A DNA stretch of 64,000 nt, taken from NCBI RefSeq assembly GCF_022539315.1, contig NC_066315.1, forward strand, positions 126,887,374 to 126,951,373, given 5' to 3'. The stretch comes from Serinus canaria. Its lineage: Eukaryota > Chordata > Aves > Passeriformes > Fringillidae. A model generated the notes under the pieces. That model was given only the letters and a program-made list of their open reading frames with translations. It searched no databases and had not been told where the DNA came from. A program made the position numbers and the translations under genes. The number at the start of each line of letters is the position of its first letter. Position 1 is the stretch's first letter. Positions 1-15,000 of the stretch are shown here, one piece after another.

Positions 1-37
1 TGCTAAAAAGTTTAAATACACTGTGGATGACAACCAG
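1..37 (+). CDS. SLC26A7: SLC26A7 window exon 1 (5' end cut by the window)
   Basis: The window opens inside this exon. Base 1 is the third base of a split codon. The next 12 codons read [12 protein letters not shown], followed by a GT donor at 38. In SLC26 proteins this is the polar loop just before the span that starts ..EFLAHGLSN. The frame joins the next exon in phase 0. The exon is too short to appear as an open reading frame by itself and was found from family knowledge and the donor site. Confidence 0.88.
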
Positions 38-3000
38 GTAAAACTCTTTCTCCTTACTGTCACTGAGCCTTGAAATCACCATTTGGGGAAAGTGTTATAG
101 ATAAGTGTCCAGTAGGAAAAGTTATGTTCCATATAGCATCCTTACACCTTCTAGTGTTTACAGTAACACCCAAGTTTTGTTTAAATTATCTCTGCAGAAT
201 GCCCTCCTTGGTTGAACTGCTCCTTTTGGGGAAGCTCATCCTCCAGGATAATCTTGTAATGCTACATTCAGTGCAGCATTTGGGTATTAATGCATTTTTC
301 ACTGCTCTAAGATGAGACAGCTTCTCCTCTGGCAGTTGAGCTGTTATAGACAAGCTATGATGTTAAAACAGCCACCATTATTCAAAAGCAATTCTAAACC
401 AAAACCAGGTATTTATAGTCGCAGGACTTACCTGATGTTGTCATAAGAAATTACTTATATTTATGCAAAGTAGAAGTCTCACCTGAAATAAAGGTTTATT
501 TGTATCTAGGAAGCTGGGTGGGTACAGAGAGTGCTGCCAGCTTTACAGCCAAAGGAGCTTTTTGTTCCCAGCTCCATTTTGCAGAAGACGTGCTTAAGTA
601 AAGTGGGCTGTCTGTACACTACTACAGTGCTTGTCATGGTGGGTGGGTAACTCCAAGCCTGCTGGAAATCCTTGGAGATGTTAATTCAAGCACTGTGGGA
701 AGAAAGGCTCAATTTCAGATAACTGGCACTTGTACTGTGTGATGAAAATGTTGCCTCCACCTTTATGTTAAGTAGTTTGGGATGAATGGCATAGGGTTGA
801 ATGAAGAACAGTTGTTTTGCAGCTGGAGGTCTATTTGAACACTCTATCTACACAGGCTGGTCTTGCTACATCAAGTCCTGTCCTTTACAACTTGTGTGTC
901 ATTGGAAAACACAGTGGGAACATTCTTGTCTGTTCAGGTCTCTGAAATATTTCTCAGTTTGAATACATTGGGCCATGAATTTCCATCGATGCTTCAGAGC
1001 CATGTTTCTAAGGAGCAGAGGGAGAATGCTTTGAGCTTAGTGCAGGTCAGACTCCAGGGTGACACATTGCTTTGTTTCAAGGCATTCCATGGAAAGCAGC
1101 AAGCTGTGTGTCCTTCTGCACTTTTGGAAGTCTTGTAGCTTACACAGGTTCATTACTGAAGTCTTGGAAACTCTTTGTATGTCCCCATCAAATAATGGAG
1201 CAAAAGGGCAAACCCTCCCTGAGAGGAGAGCAGTGAGGTGGTGTGGCTGTACTGCCTTCAAGGACAGGCATAGGGTTGGGCACTGGGCTTGTGGGTGTGT
1301 GAGGCTGCAGGGTGAGCTTTAAGGGGGTGCTGTTCTGTCCTGTGAGCACAAACTCATGACCTGGTGTTTCCCTGGCTGGATACAACACCATTTTCCTACA
1401 CATTTTCCTCAGGAGACCAACTTGCTCCCTAAAGTCTGTGATGCTGGGTGGCCATGGTGGAACACTTCCTTAGAAAACACTGCTCTTCTTAGGCTGCACA
1501 GACATGGTGGCTTCTCCACTTTTTGTTCCATGAATCCTTTGTTCAGACATGTCTGCATTTTGACTGTGAACAAACACCAAATACATTTGTGATGAAGGAC
1601 AGCATGCATAAATTATGGCTACCACACTTCACTTTCACTAAAGCTCTAATGTTCTAAAGGAAGAGAAGTCAGTGGCTGTCTTCTTCCAGTGAGCTATATA
1701 CCAGAAATGATCTGGGCAGTTTCCAGACACCAGTACTTGGGGCTCTGGCCAGTTAAAAAGCAGACATGGATCAGAATGTAAATATTTTGGTTGAACTTAA
1801 TCTTCAAAATTTAGCAATAGCATTTATTCTGGGAACAAAATGTCCCTCTGGTTCAACAGCTCTATCATTGAAATTAGTTGGGAGAAGATCTATTCTGTTG
1901 GGAAACCCTTTGCAATGTACCTGTGGGATTTTTCCCCTCAAAAATGTGTCTATCCTTTATTATTGCTAAATTTTACATAGGGAACTCCTTTGTTGGCAAG
2001 AGGCATTGAAATGACAGCACAATAGGAAAAAACATCTTCTATTTAACGACTTTGCAGGAATTTTTGGCTCATGGCCTCAGCAACGTGATTCCTTCATTTT
2101 TCTTTTGCATACCAAGTGCTGCAGCGATGGGACGGACGGCACTTTTGTACAGCACGGGCGCCAAAACACAGGTGATGTCTTTTAAAAACACAGGCTGTAA
2201 AAACCACAGGCTTAGAGTGAAGGATGTCAGAGAATTAAAGCTGTGATTCTGCTCACTGAAATTTGCACTGACTTATCATTTTCCTAGCCTCCTTTTTCCT
2301 CCTTCCTGGGAATGCCTCTGCCCTGTCATTTTTAACAATCTGCATGAAATTGCATCTGATCAGTGATGTCTTCCTAGGAAAGATAATGGTTCCATTTATT
2401 AATTTTTACCTGTTTCATTCAATATGACATAGAAGGTCTGTGGCAGTAAGGAAGTTAGGAGTTGAGTTTTCAGACTGCAGGAAACTACATAAAAGCCTTT
2501 TCAGTTTATGTGAATTTGTCAGCATTGTAACAAAAGTGCCCTCTAATGGTGTTTAATGGATTTAATGCTACAGTCTAAACTGAAGTTTTAGGGGGGAAAA
2601 AAAATCACATTTCATTTATCTGATTTAATTTATCTTCTCTCTGATATCCAAAATAAAATGAAAGTAACCTTTAGAGCTGTTTGTTAGAAAAACACAAGTA
2701 ATCTCCCAGCTTCTGCCTTGTGACATGGTGTGCTTGTCCTATCCTTCAGTGTACACTGAGCCCACAGAGATGACATTTAGATTTTTGAGGATGTTTGTTG
2801 CTATTTCCTACTGAGGAATCTAAACCCACAAGCTGTTATTGATGTAGCTCAGAAAAGAGGGGGCTGTATCTGCTGAGAATGATAACTGTGGCCCTGTCAG
2901 CCTGTCATCTGTCCAAAATGTGCTTGTGAACAAGAGTGGTGAAAAACCACCTGGGGCACCTGGAGCATTGCCTCTTCCTCTGAAACTCATGGGCCCTTCA

Positions 3001-6000
3001 GTGGCAGCCTGCCACATCAATGTCGTGTCCTTTGGAGTTCACTGTTATTCTCCCAGCTGATCCAAGGAAGGTTCAGATTAGATATCAGGATTTTTTTTTT
3101 CACAGAAAGGGTTGTAAAGCATTGGAACAGGCTGCCCAGAGTAACCATCCTGGGAAGTTTCAAACATTGTGTGAATATGGCACTTGAGGAGATGGTTTAA
3201 TGATGAACATGATGGTGGTGCTGGGTTGATGGTTGAACTTGATGACCTTAAAGATCTCTTTTAGCCTTAACAGTTCCATGATTCAATGATTCTATTTTGC
3301 TGTTTCTCTTGTATAAAGGACATCAGCTTCAAGCAAAATGTTCATGAGCTGCAAGACTAAATACAATCCATCGATAGTTTCTCCTCTTTTTACATGTTAA
3401 ATAATTGCTAATTATCCTACAGAGTACTCTGAACTCAATCATAAAGAATAATCTAACAATAGTAATCTTGAAAAGCATTTATATTAAAATATTTTACCAC
3501 TTGGCTATTAGTTATTTGATGTATTTATTTGAATTTTATTGCATACAACAAGCTGTAATCCTCCCAGATATTCTCTTCTGCAATCAGTTAATGTACTGAT
3601 TGTACAATACTGCATCATGCTGTACTGGCTTTTCCATGGAAGACTTGAGGTAACCTGCAGACCTATAACCTTGAGGCATTTGGGGTACTTGAGCACGTTG
3701 GCTCTGGTACATGTAGGGAAAGACCCTGATAAAAGGTTATTCAATACATTAAATGGAAAAAGAAACCACTATAATCGATTTCAAGACAGCAAACACACAA
3801 TAAAAATCTGCTTGGATTATCCATTGGTTTCACAGTACAGCAGTGCCTATGTCCAAAAGTTCAGAGTGGTTATGAGCTGGCACTATGAGAGTGTTTTATT
3901 AGACATAACAATCCAATCTCTCCCCTGCCTTCTGGAAAGCAGCACATCAGCTTAATGCTCTCCTTTGGCTGTCCAGACAGAATGAGGAGACCACAAGATC
4001 ATCACCTATAAATATAGGTCAGGTCACAGAAAAAAGAAGCCTTTCCTTAACTTAGAGGGAAGTCAGTTTGGCATAGCACATGGAAGAAATGCAAAGAGCC
4101 TTTCAGGGGCACAGAGCAGCTCTTTTTTCTCAAATGGCTATACCTGGATTGCAGTTTTGTCATTTGTTCCTCAGTGATATATTTTCCTGAGAGAAAAGAG
4201 AAGTGAGGAACTCTACCATGGAATAGAAGTGTCCTTCAAATAGAATCAACACTTTTTTTTCTTGCTCTTCATGAAGGCAGAAAGAGGGAAAAGTTCCTTG
4301 TGACTTTACCAGCAGATTTTCTGTCCCTTTTTATGTAAACACTCTGTCTATCCTTCTTGGTGGTATTTTTAAGTACACCATGACTTTAATTTTCTAGTGT
4401 TTTAACAACTTGTCTGGTTTTGTTTTTAACAACTTGTCTCTTAAAATGAAACCTAATTATTTTAGTAAAGAAACATATTATCAATATAAAAATAAAGTGA
4501 GCATCTGTCTACTTATCGTCAAAAACCTTCTGTGAATCTGAACTGTATATTTATAAGACCAGAAGTACTCAGCGAGCACTCACAGCAGAATAGGACAGTG
4601 CAATTTTACTATCATTTTCCATCAGATTAATACCATATATGCTGTGAAGAAATATGTAATTATTAGACCATTTATTTTTCTGAATTTATATTACTTGCAT
4701 TACTTATACTCTTTAATATACCTTTTTAATGATACCCACATTTTTAAAGTAAATACACTGATATTAAAATGAAATTGTTAGTGGTTTCTGGTTTAAAAAT
4801 AGTTTTCTTTTAGTGTTAATCTCAACAAAAGAAGTTAGAAGTCTTCTCTTGTGGAAAAAATGATAGCATACATAATTCTTGCTTAGTGCTATGACAGATC
4901 TGTTATTTAGTACAACATAGGGTGCATGCCTATAAATAAGTTGCAGAATGTCAGTGGGTGCTGAGAAACTTCTAGGATGAGACATTGCACACACACGTTC
5001 CACTTAATACCCAAATGTGAAAGTGATGCTCTGATCTGTGTCAGGGGGCTGGCAGCAGGGTCAGGCACAGATGTTGAGATCTCTCACTATGTTATCACTG
5101 TAGTTGATTAAAGGTAATTATCAGAGATTAAAATTGAAATTATATGCATCTGCAATCCACAGATCCATTAACAGCTAACACTTTCAACATCTGATTCTTG
5201 GCTTTGTCTACAATATTTTAAAATTAATCCTTTTCACAATTTCATTTGTTGTTTTTATTGTTGTTAGACTGAATGATCTGCAACTCTTGGTTATTGTTTT
5301 AGGTGGCTTGCCTTATCTCTTGTTTATTAATTCTTGTGGTGATCTACACAATTGGACCTCTGCTGTACTGGCTTCCTATGGTATGCTATTTAACCTTTTT
5401 TAAGATTAAGATGTCAAACACTTTCTTTGGACAGTTTCTTTCAGGGAAAGACAGTGCAACCTTTAAAACAGCTCTATTTAATTTCAGTGGCCAAAAGAAT
5501 AGTGAGGGTATGATAAATCTCGAAATCATAAAGTACAGAGGTGACAGCATAAGACATAGAGATTTTAGACATATAAAGTTATATACATAGGCTATCACAT
5601 AAGAGTATAGAAATGAATTTCTCTTTTGCTTACTTTTGGCATGTAGTTTACAAAAAATATACACCCAGGTTGCTGTGGATTTGTAAATTGACAAAGTGTG
5701 GTAGAAATTAATGAAGTTTCATGATATTTCTCCAGATATGTATATGAGACACAATTTTGCTTTTCAAATAAATATGACCCAAATTATTTTAAATAGTGAT
5801 ATAAGCTTAATTATGAAAAGATTATAAAGTATTCTTATATCTCTGTCATGGATTACATCTATGCTAAGACTCTTTAAAGCAGTGTGGCATCTTTTTCACA
5901 TAAGCTATATCTGGCTTTTGGTATTACAAATTAATAGTTAATTTTAACTAGAGTCATGTCAAAGCTGCTAAATACAGCTCCAAAATTATCCACATTTCTG

Positions 6001-9000
6001 CCATGTATGTACATGAAGTTTTAACTCAACTATGTTTTAAACTTGCTTTGTGCTATTGTTTACGTGGTGTCATGAAAGTTCTCACTTTTCAAACACAGAT
6101 CCTTTTATAGCTTATTTTAACCATGCAAAGTAAGGACACTTGAAGAAGTGTACACAATATGTCCTGGGTTTTTGCCCTATACTTCTTCCCTACTTTCATT
6201 TGTTTTCCTATGGATTATATGTAAATTTTGACTGGTTTCCTGTAGGCTTTCCCCCCCCATTTTAAAAATACTTTTTGGTTTTTGCTTTCTTGATAATTTA
6301 TTTCTCTTCTAATATGCTTTTTCAGCCCCATCTATGCACTGTAAGTCCATCAGTTTGTACTCCATTCTTTTTGGCTCTAGATGATTTCTTCATCCATCTC
6401 CTTCCTGAGTCAAAGAACAAAAAAAATATTTTTTTTGCTTCAAAATTAATGGACCTTCGCCCTAGAGGCCTTCTCTAGGGGAAGGAAAGGAAGTGAGGGA
6501 GTTGCAATTCTTCACTGCATCGAAGTTGAGTGATGATTTGCTTTTGAGTCCTTCAGACTGTGGCAGAATGTTTTGGGTCTGGTGATGCATGGAAGAGTCT
6601 TGAGTAGCCCTGAGGTTTCTGTCATTTTTCTCTCAATTAGGCAGCCTGTAGATTGCCTTCACAAAAAAAAAAATGGGGATAGGGTGGTTGTTGCTGTTAG
6701 CAGCTGTCACAAGGACACCTGTGTTTAACCCATTTTCTAAACACCTACCGGCTTTTTTTATAATTTAATGATGATATTGACTGCTAAATTAAAGAAACAG
6801 CATTTGTTTTCACTAGCAACTCTGCAAATGGCTTTTGTGTTTATGTCTTTGCAGTGTGTGTTAGCAAGCATTATTGTTGTAGGCTTGAAGGGAATGCTAA
6901 TGCAGTTCCGTGACTTAAAAAAATATTGGAACGTGGATAAAATAGACTGGGTAAGTAAAACTTAATCTAAGGAGGTTTTCCTGAGACCATTTGGCAAACA
7001 TCTGTTAACTAAACTTTAACAGTTCTGTGACCCTAGAAGAAATAAATGCAAGATATTATTAGTACTACTTTTTGTGCACTATCAGTTCAGAATAACAGCA
7101 TCTGTAATATCAGTTGTATTAAAAAATAACATTTTAACAAACGATAAAGAATCAAACCTGATGCTAGAGATGTGTATACAGACAGATCAAGTTAATGTGA
7201 GCAAATATGTGTCTAATTTTTATGTCATTTCTATCTGTTTAACATTCTATTGTAGCTATTGTGGCATTATTGAAGAGATTTTGGTATAATCATCCTCTGG
7301 GAATACGGAATGACCACACAGGTCAAACAGAACTGGAAGCACTAGTGATGCAGAAAGATAAATATTGAGGGGTGCTGTTGGTAAATTGCCTTAACTCTTC
7401 CAGATTTTGCAGAAATGTATTCTATCTACTGTTTGAACAAGGTGAAAGATTCTGCACTACGAGAGAAGGAATACACGTGAAAAAGTAGATAGGTGAAAAG
7501 AGACATAATATGCAAGTCTAGTTTAATTTAAAGTCTAAATAGTCTGAGAGAAATCACACAGAATTCCAAGCAAATAGTAAATATGGATCCATGTGGAAGA
7601 AGACTCCTGGATTTCTCTTCTGTGGGAGATTTTGGGGATAATGGCCAATTAGTGGAACCAAAATTTCTGCTGATGTCCTGCATGTTTGAGTTAACAATAT
7701 TCAGAAAGATATCTTGGCCACATAGTCCTTTTCTGTGGTGGGAAATACAGGAAATTTGAGTTAATATCAGACTTCTTTGAATCCACCAGTTACTTAGGAT
7801 TCTATAGCAGAAATGGTTAAGTCTAGAAAAAATAATATTAGACTACTGGGTTTTAGTATGGGAAACAGAGCTGAGTAAACAACATCAAGTTTGACTGTGA
7901 GATTTTTTGTACTAGGTTGCAGAAAACTAGAGGTTCAAAAAGCTTGGTTTTGGAGGTTTCTTTTGTATTATCCAGAAGAAAAGTTCTATATTTCCTGAAA
8001 TATTTTCTTCTTCAAGCAGTATTCTGAAAATATTTTATTTTTCTTGTTTTGTATTTGATCTTCAGCTGAACCCATATTGCCAATGACAGAAATTATGGAA
8101 GATGAGGATCAAGAATCATTTTGGGAACAATGGACTTATAAACATTGGCAGTTATGGGAGAGAGATATATCTTCTCCATCAGTTCATTGAGATAATAAGT
8201 AGTTACACTTTCCAGCAGGATATTTTGGAATCTCTCTAGATTTGACATGTCTTCACAGATAGACTAACCTGATTGAATTTTGCTTTTCTGGTTTTGGCAG
8301 AAAAGGTTGTGTGAGTAGTTAGCTATTACATCTCTGACATCTGTCATCATTTCTGACAGAGGTTATAGAATGGGGGAGTTTTCTGGGTTCATCTTTTTGA
8401 CTAAACATACTTGAGCAATGATTTATCTTCAAGTAGTTTTACCATCAGTCTTTAACTTGACAGAATAAATCATCTTGCCTTAAATAGCATAGTTTAAAGT
8501 AAGGCTATAAACACTGATCTTGCATTGCTGCCTGCTCTGAGGAGCCCCACCAAGGCCAGTGATTTGTGTAGCTACTCTGGTTATTTTGGCCTGAAAGGAT
8601 TCACCCCAGTAATTGACAGAACACTAGAAATGAATCATCCATCACCCAGGTTATCCAAAGTGTTTTGAAGATAGAAACCCTAACAAAACATTTGGAAATA
8701 ATTAGCAGTTGTCCTTCCTGGAACTGATTCTTTGAAGGGTGTGTGTCATGTAGAATTGAAGTCAGGTTTATTTTGGTTATAGGTCAGGCAAATGATTGTG
8801 CATGGAAATGGAATATTATGGAGTTTGTTACCTTGTTGCTTCACACTTTAAGCATCTCGTTAGACACAATGGGATGAATAATATTTATTTGTTGATTAAT
8901 TTTCTATAAACATAATCCTTTTAAATGTAGAAGGCATGATATTGTTCAGGGGTCAGAGTTGAGGAAATAAATTGGTTCCTTGATCACAGGATATTTGGTG

Positions 9001-12000
9001 TTTCTATGAAATCTCTTCTTTCAGCCATGGGTGGCTTTTTCTTTCAGATTTACATCCTGCCTCTCAAATCACATTCAGATTACTTTTCAGCTAGTACCCC
9101 ACTGTCCTTATTCCAGAGGTTTCTTTCCTGCCATTTGAACTTCAGATGTCTCCTGCTTTAGTTAAGGTCTTCTGTCAGCCCCTACACCTTGGTTGGATGA
9201 TTTAACACTCTCAGATTAATAACTGCATTACTCCACTATATATGTTATAAGCATAACTGAGAGTGATTTGTCTTGATCTTTTTTTACGCTTTTTTTGAGA
9301 ACAGCCATGAAGCTAATCTGGCCTTGCCTGTAAATGCATCTCACTTCTTAGGTCCTCAGGTCAAAAGATTATTTCCTTGTCCTTCCTGTAAGGCTAATTT
9401 CCTATGCAGCTGTTTTTATTGACTTGACTAGCTGTTTTTATTCTCCAGCTTGACAGTGCTGGTGATAGTGGTGATTCTCTCCTAGTATTACTAAAAAGGC
9501 CAGTGAAGTTCTTGTTAACTTTTGATTTTAAGGCTCAGGATCACAGATAAGCTGCATTTTAAGATAGGCAAAAATTACTGCCTGGCAATGGGCTGTTGAA
9601 GAAAAATGTTCTCTTTGCTGTTAACAGTTGGACTTGAGAGTAACCAAAGATGGGGGGAAAATATTTCAAAAGGTGATGTTCTAAGTGAAAAAATTATAAC
9701 AGAATAAGGATCATTTTAATGAGTTAATTATATAGCAGGGATTTGAGAAGTTCAGGAATGAAATTCTCTGACATTTAAACAGAAAAAAAAATTAAATTTA
9801 CACATATGTCTTGACCAGAAAATGACCACAGCTGAGACAAAGCCAGGTTGTATGCCTGACTTTTAAAGCAGAAAGAATGGCCAGAATTTATGGTAAAAAT
9901 TACACATTCCCAATATGGTGTTATACTGAGAAGCAGTTATGGATGCATGAATTGTAATTGTATGCACATAGATTAACATTAAAGGATGTAAGGAATGTTA
10001 CTAATTCAGCAATTAAAGTAGATCCAAGAACGAGAGTCTCATTTTTGACCAGTATCCTCCAAGATCTTGCCATTGTGAATTTCTGGGACACGTATCCTGC
10101 ACCCTGTCAACCTATTTTGTCAAAATATTTAGAGGAGGGGTCCTAGAAAGGGTCTTCCTTGAAATTTGGAGCTCATTAGTGGATTTTCTTGGGGTTTTTT
10201 AGAGCTTCTTCAGATACTATCCTCAGGAGGAAGATGGCCTTTTAAATTTGTTCATCACACATGGGTCCTGATTCATGAGCGGGCTCTCAGAGCTCTCAGG
10301 GCTCTGCCATATAAACAATTTTCTACAAAGTAGGAAACCATCTCTTCTGTGATAATAATTTTACATCAATGACTCTTATGGCATCCTAGGGAGATTTTCT
10401 ATTTTTCCTGCATTATTGAACATGCTAGTGTGAGTTATATTACTTGTGCTGTAGTTGGTATCAAAGAACTACCATACCACTTCAGTTTCATTTAGGATCA
10501 TTTAGGTTGGGAAAGACCTTTAAAGACCATCTAATCCAACTTGTTGTTAACCCAACACTGCCAAGTCTACTCCTAAACCATGTCCCTAAGCTCATTAGGC
10601 AGCTCCTGCTCTATGGCTGTGGTGGGCTTCACTTGAATGCCAAGTTTTGATGAAGGGTGTGCTGAGGATTAATGCACACATTAGTCATTTGTCTGCAGAA
10701 GGATGTGGGGCCATGGCCATGTCACTCAGTCCTTTGAGCCAGAGCCTCCTCCAGGACTCCAGCATCTTCTGCTGAGACAGTTTTGGAAGGAACAGGACTT
10801 TAATGGGATTCTTGTTTTGGCTGTATACTGGAGGGCCTCTATTTGAGCAGCTCATCACAGCATCACATTACAGATAGCACAGAACTGGTCAGCTGAGACA
10901 GGTTCATCTCTTCCTCCATTAAGCAACAGCATAACCAGGTAGGAGTTAGATGACCTGCATCCTAAATTTTATTCATTCTGATAAGCAAATCTATTGATTA
11001 TGGTAGAAAACCAGACAGCCGTGTTGCAGATTGTTATGTGCAAGGAACTCTACCCATTCAGGCAACAGCTGATCATCTCCTCAGTTTGCAATGAAACAAG
11101 GAAAGTGCATAATCTGGTTTCAAACTGGTACAGAAACACTTCTTATCACCATACCTTAGCATTGCATTGTTTGGCCACAGGTTCAGAAAGTATTCTGCAA
11201 CTTGTTTATATGATTTTTTTTCCTACCAAATGCAGATTTTAGACTGTCATCAATGGTGGATGATTAGACTCTATGAAATGGAGAGTGTAGAGGAGGCAGC
11301 TGGTGTACACAGTCACTGTACCTCTCAGTGCTTCTGACACTTTCTGATACATACAGGAGTTGACATAAATCTATTTCTGCTTGTTTCTTTTCTCTCTCCT
11401 TAGAGTTTTTCTTTAGTAAAGTACTTTGAAGGTGGATTTTGTTTTGATTTTTGATATTAACATGAGCCTATAACACATTATTACTAAGATTTAAAAATTG
11501 ATTGGATTCTATCTAATCAATAGAGTACAGAATATCAAGATTCCTGGAGTATGCAATAACCATACTGAAGTTAGCTGCCAAGGATAATTTTGATATTTTT
11601 ATCACTTCTATGTTGAACTTTGCAATTACCCATGGATTAAATAAAAAGAAAAAGTCTATCCGATCAACATAACTTCTTCCTACAAGTTTGATGCTACCTT
11701 AATTAAAGAAGAACTGCTTCCAGACCAAACAAAGCACTGAAAGGGTGGTTGATTAATGAGAGCATGATTGTTTTGGCTCAGCCTCTATAACAATGGCAGT
11801 CTGTGATTACAGTTAAGATGTAAGATACTAGGCTGCTGGAGAGGCACTTAACTAGCTTTCTCAGTAGTCAGCAGTACTTAAAAATTTCTGGCTTTGATTC
11901 TTCCTATGCAGACTTTGTATTGTCTTTTTATGCTGTTTTCTTCTGAGACATAAGAAGTTTGGAGGTCTGCAGCAGTGATTTGGTCAGATGTGATGAGGTT

Positions 12001-15000
12001 CAGTTCTGAACTGAAGTGGTTTCAGGTATTGTCAAGGGTTCAGCCTTATTATGATAGGCTAATTCTTGATCTCACTAATTTTCAGGTTTTTAGTAGTTTT
12101 GTTAGCCTTTTCACACCCAAGTGAGCTTCTTTATAAATGCATATTGGATTAATAAATCTTAGCATTACTTTCTTATTCATTTATCAGACCTCAATATCTG
12201 TTGTTCATAAAGGTGGTCTTTGCAAATATATGCACAACAATTCAGATATGATGTCATGTTAAATACAACTAGTGATTAAGGACAGTTTCAGAGGATGAAC
12301 TACCTCCTTACCTAGCAGCCCTCCTGTTGAAGAAACTGAAAAGTCTTTTGCAGTAGTTAGCAATCTTGAAGATAAGGGAGGAAAAGATTTCTCGACAGAG
12401 TCATGTAACACTCTCTCCTCTGTGAAGCACAAGTTAGTATGGTATGAATTACACTTAATAATTCATAAAATAGCAGCTCTGAAATCTGCTCAAGCAAAAT
12501 CTCTTTGGTTAGGCTGAAAGTATTCTATTGTCTCTGGCTTTCGTGAGTTAAGTGAAATCATCAGAAAAGATAATCTTAAAAATGACTGTGCCATTGTAAT
12601 GTGATCTGTTATTCTGCAAACATGAACAAGCAGCACTGTAATTCTTGAAATGGGCACCTGTGGGGATCAGTATATCCAGAGAAATTAAAATACTTTCCAT
12701 TCTTTTTTAACACCTTTTATATAAAGATTAGATGGCAATCTTGGCTTAGGCTCCCTCAAGGAAAGAAAGATGTGCTTTATTATACCAATTAGGTTGGTAT
12801 AAGAAGTCGACTGAGTTGTACTTTTCTTTTAATTGTAAAATCTAAATGTCTCTTAGCTGTACACATCATTGTAGCATGGAACGAAAAGTGATCATTTCTG
12901 GTAAGAAAATAATTAAAGAACAATTAAAATGTGAAAGCTTTGAAAAGCTTTTTAAAATTTCTTTTAAAAGTGACCTTAGTTTCAGATATGCTTCTGAGTA
13001 TTTTTTAAATTTGTGTTTAAAATTAATCCAAAGTTTTAGTAATCAAATATTGAACGATGGGGAAGTAATATGAAATCTCACCATTTTCATTGGAAGGAAT
13101 TAATTCCCCAGTTATTTTTATTTGTAATAGAGTTGTTTTAGTCAGCTGTACTCTGACAAACGCCACTTTTAATCAGCCTCCTTGCCAATCATAATTCCCA
13201 GTTGTATGATTAGTGGAAGAAAAGCTCTCTGTATGTGACCTCATTAGGGCACCTCTTTATGTGAAAGGAAAGGAGGATTTAAAATCTATGCAGCGAAGAA
13301 GGTGACAAGAATTTGCAATGTGAAAAATAAAATACAGGTTTTCCAAAACAACTGAGTTTATTCTGACTTAAGCTGTTAGCAGAAGCACAAATGCTATTTT
13401 AAGTAACCCTGGAAGGAACCTCTGTGAGCACAGGGAAGAGTTGTGCCATGCTGCATGTGGTCCCCCATGGGGAGGCATTACTTTAATTGCTAATTCAGTC
13501 TGCAGTATTTGCCAGTTCAAAGATCCAAATGTTCACATCTAAGAAACTATCTTAGTTTTAAAAATCTTTATTTCTGATTCATAAAACGCACATTGCTATA
13601 AAATTTGAAACTAATCACTTCTTTTTGCTCCCCTCCTTAAGAGCATCTGGGTTAGTACCTATGTGTTTACAATATGCTTTGCTGCTAACGTGGGACTGCT
13701 GTATGGCGTGGTGTGCACTATAGCAATCGTAATTTTCCGCTTTCCCAGGTAAGAAACAATTTATTGAAATGTTCCACTAGCACTTCATTATGTGTTCATT
13801 CTGCATATTGCTTCACAGTCAGGACAGACATACGGTATACTAAATTTAACAGCTAAACTTCAGGTTTTTAGTTGCAAAAAATTGCAAGATAAGACAATTC
13901 AAAAGTAAAAGTCACATCTGTCCTTAGACTAAGGAATCTCTAAAACATTCTATAAAATGGCATTGTTTTGTGATTTCTCTTATTATTCTACATCTGTAAG
14001 ATTCATTCTGTGAAGGTAGCATAAAATCAGCTGGAAGATTAATAATATTTTTTTCCATTAGATATTTATTTGTTCCTTAAGGAAAAATTATGTCTGGCAA
14101 GATTTTGTAACTAAGAGCCTTTATAAACTCCTAGGTACTATGTTGCACAGGAATTGGTACTTGACAATTGCACTGCTAATATAGATTAATGAAACATAAC
14201 TCTACAACTATTCTAATGTCTAACAAAATGTAAAAGTTTTGTGCATGACTTAAAAAAGTCAGGACAAATAAAATAGAGCCGTCAGAAGTTTTTCTGTTTT
14301 ATGGTTTGTTTTTTTTTAATTAAATATATTACAGCTGCTACTTTGGATCATGACTAAAGGGAAATATAGCTGAGGTTCATGATTGATTTGTGCTACAGAA
14401 TTAATTCACAGCTCACCAGTTGTGGAAATTACTTGCTGCTTGCATGCAGTTGTTTGCATGAATATTAAATCCCACTGAAATTAAGCACAATATAGACAGC
14501 TCGATTAAATGCTTGTTAAAGTTAATGGTGTTAGACATTTGTGCACAGCTCTATTCTCATGGAATAAGTTAAAGAACCAGCATGAAAATAGTTCAAAATT
14601 TCAAGGCAGTTAAAAATGATGGGAGATTGCTTCTGCTTGAATTAGCCAGTACTCTTGTGATACTTTTTTTGGTGTACTTTTAGTTTGCTACTCAGCAAAC
14701 TAAAATTTTGGTAAATTCTGTAGTAAAGCGAAAGGCAAGTTTTCATGTTGTTTTTGTCCTGAGCCTGGATGTTAGAGGTTCTCCAAGAGCAGAAGGGGGT
14801 GGATACCTAACACAAAAGAGACTGATCTAGTGGAGATCTCAGTCTGAACCTGCCCTTATTAATGTAAATAAGACACTTCCCAGTGATCTCTGTGCTCAGT
14901 AAAGCTGCACATGACTGTCCACACCATGTAAAGGCATTGAACAAGGTAGCAGCCTTAAAACTGGCATGGCACAGATGGGGTTAACAAGATAACGTGTAGT

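Noticed and set aside
3539..3955. 138-codon open frame on the + strand
   Set aside because: It lies within an SLC26A7 intron, with no domain, no start context and no flanking splice sites that keep the frame.
6460..6480. Short hairpin CCCTAGAG / CTCTAGGG as a regulatory RNA
   Set aside because: Eight-bp arms are common by chance in a window of this size, and there is no supporting context.
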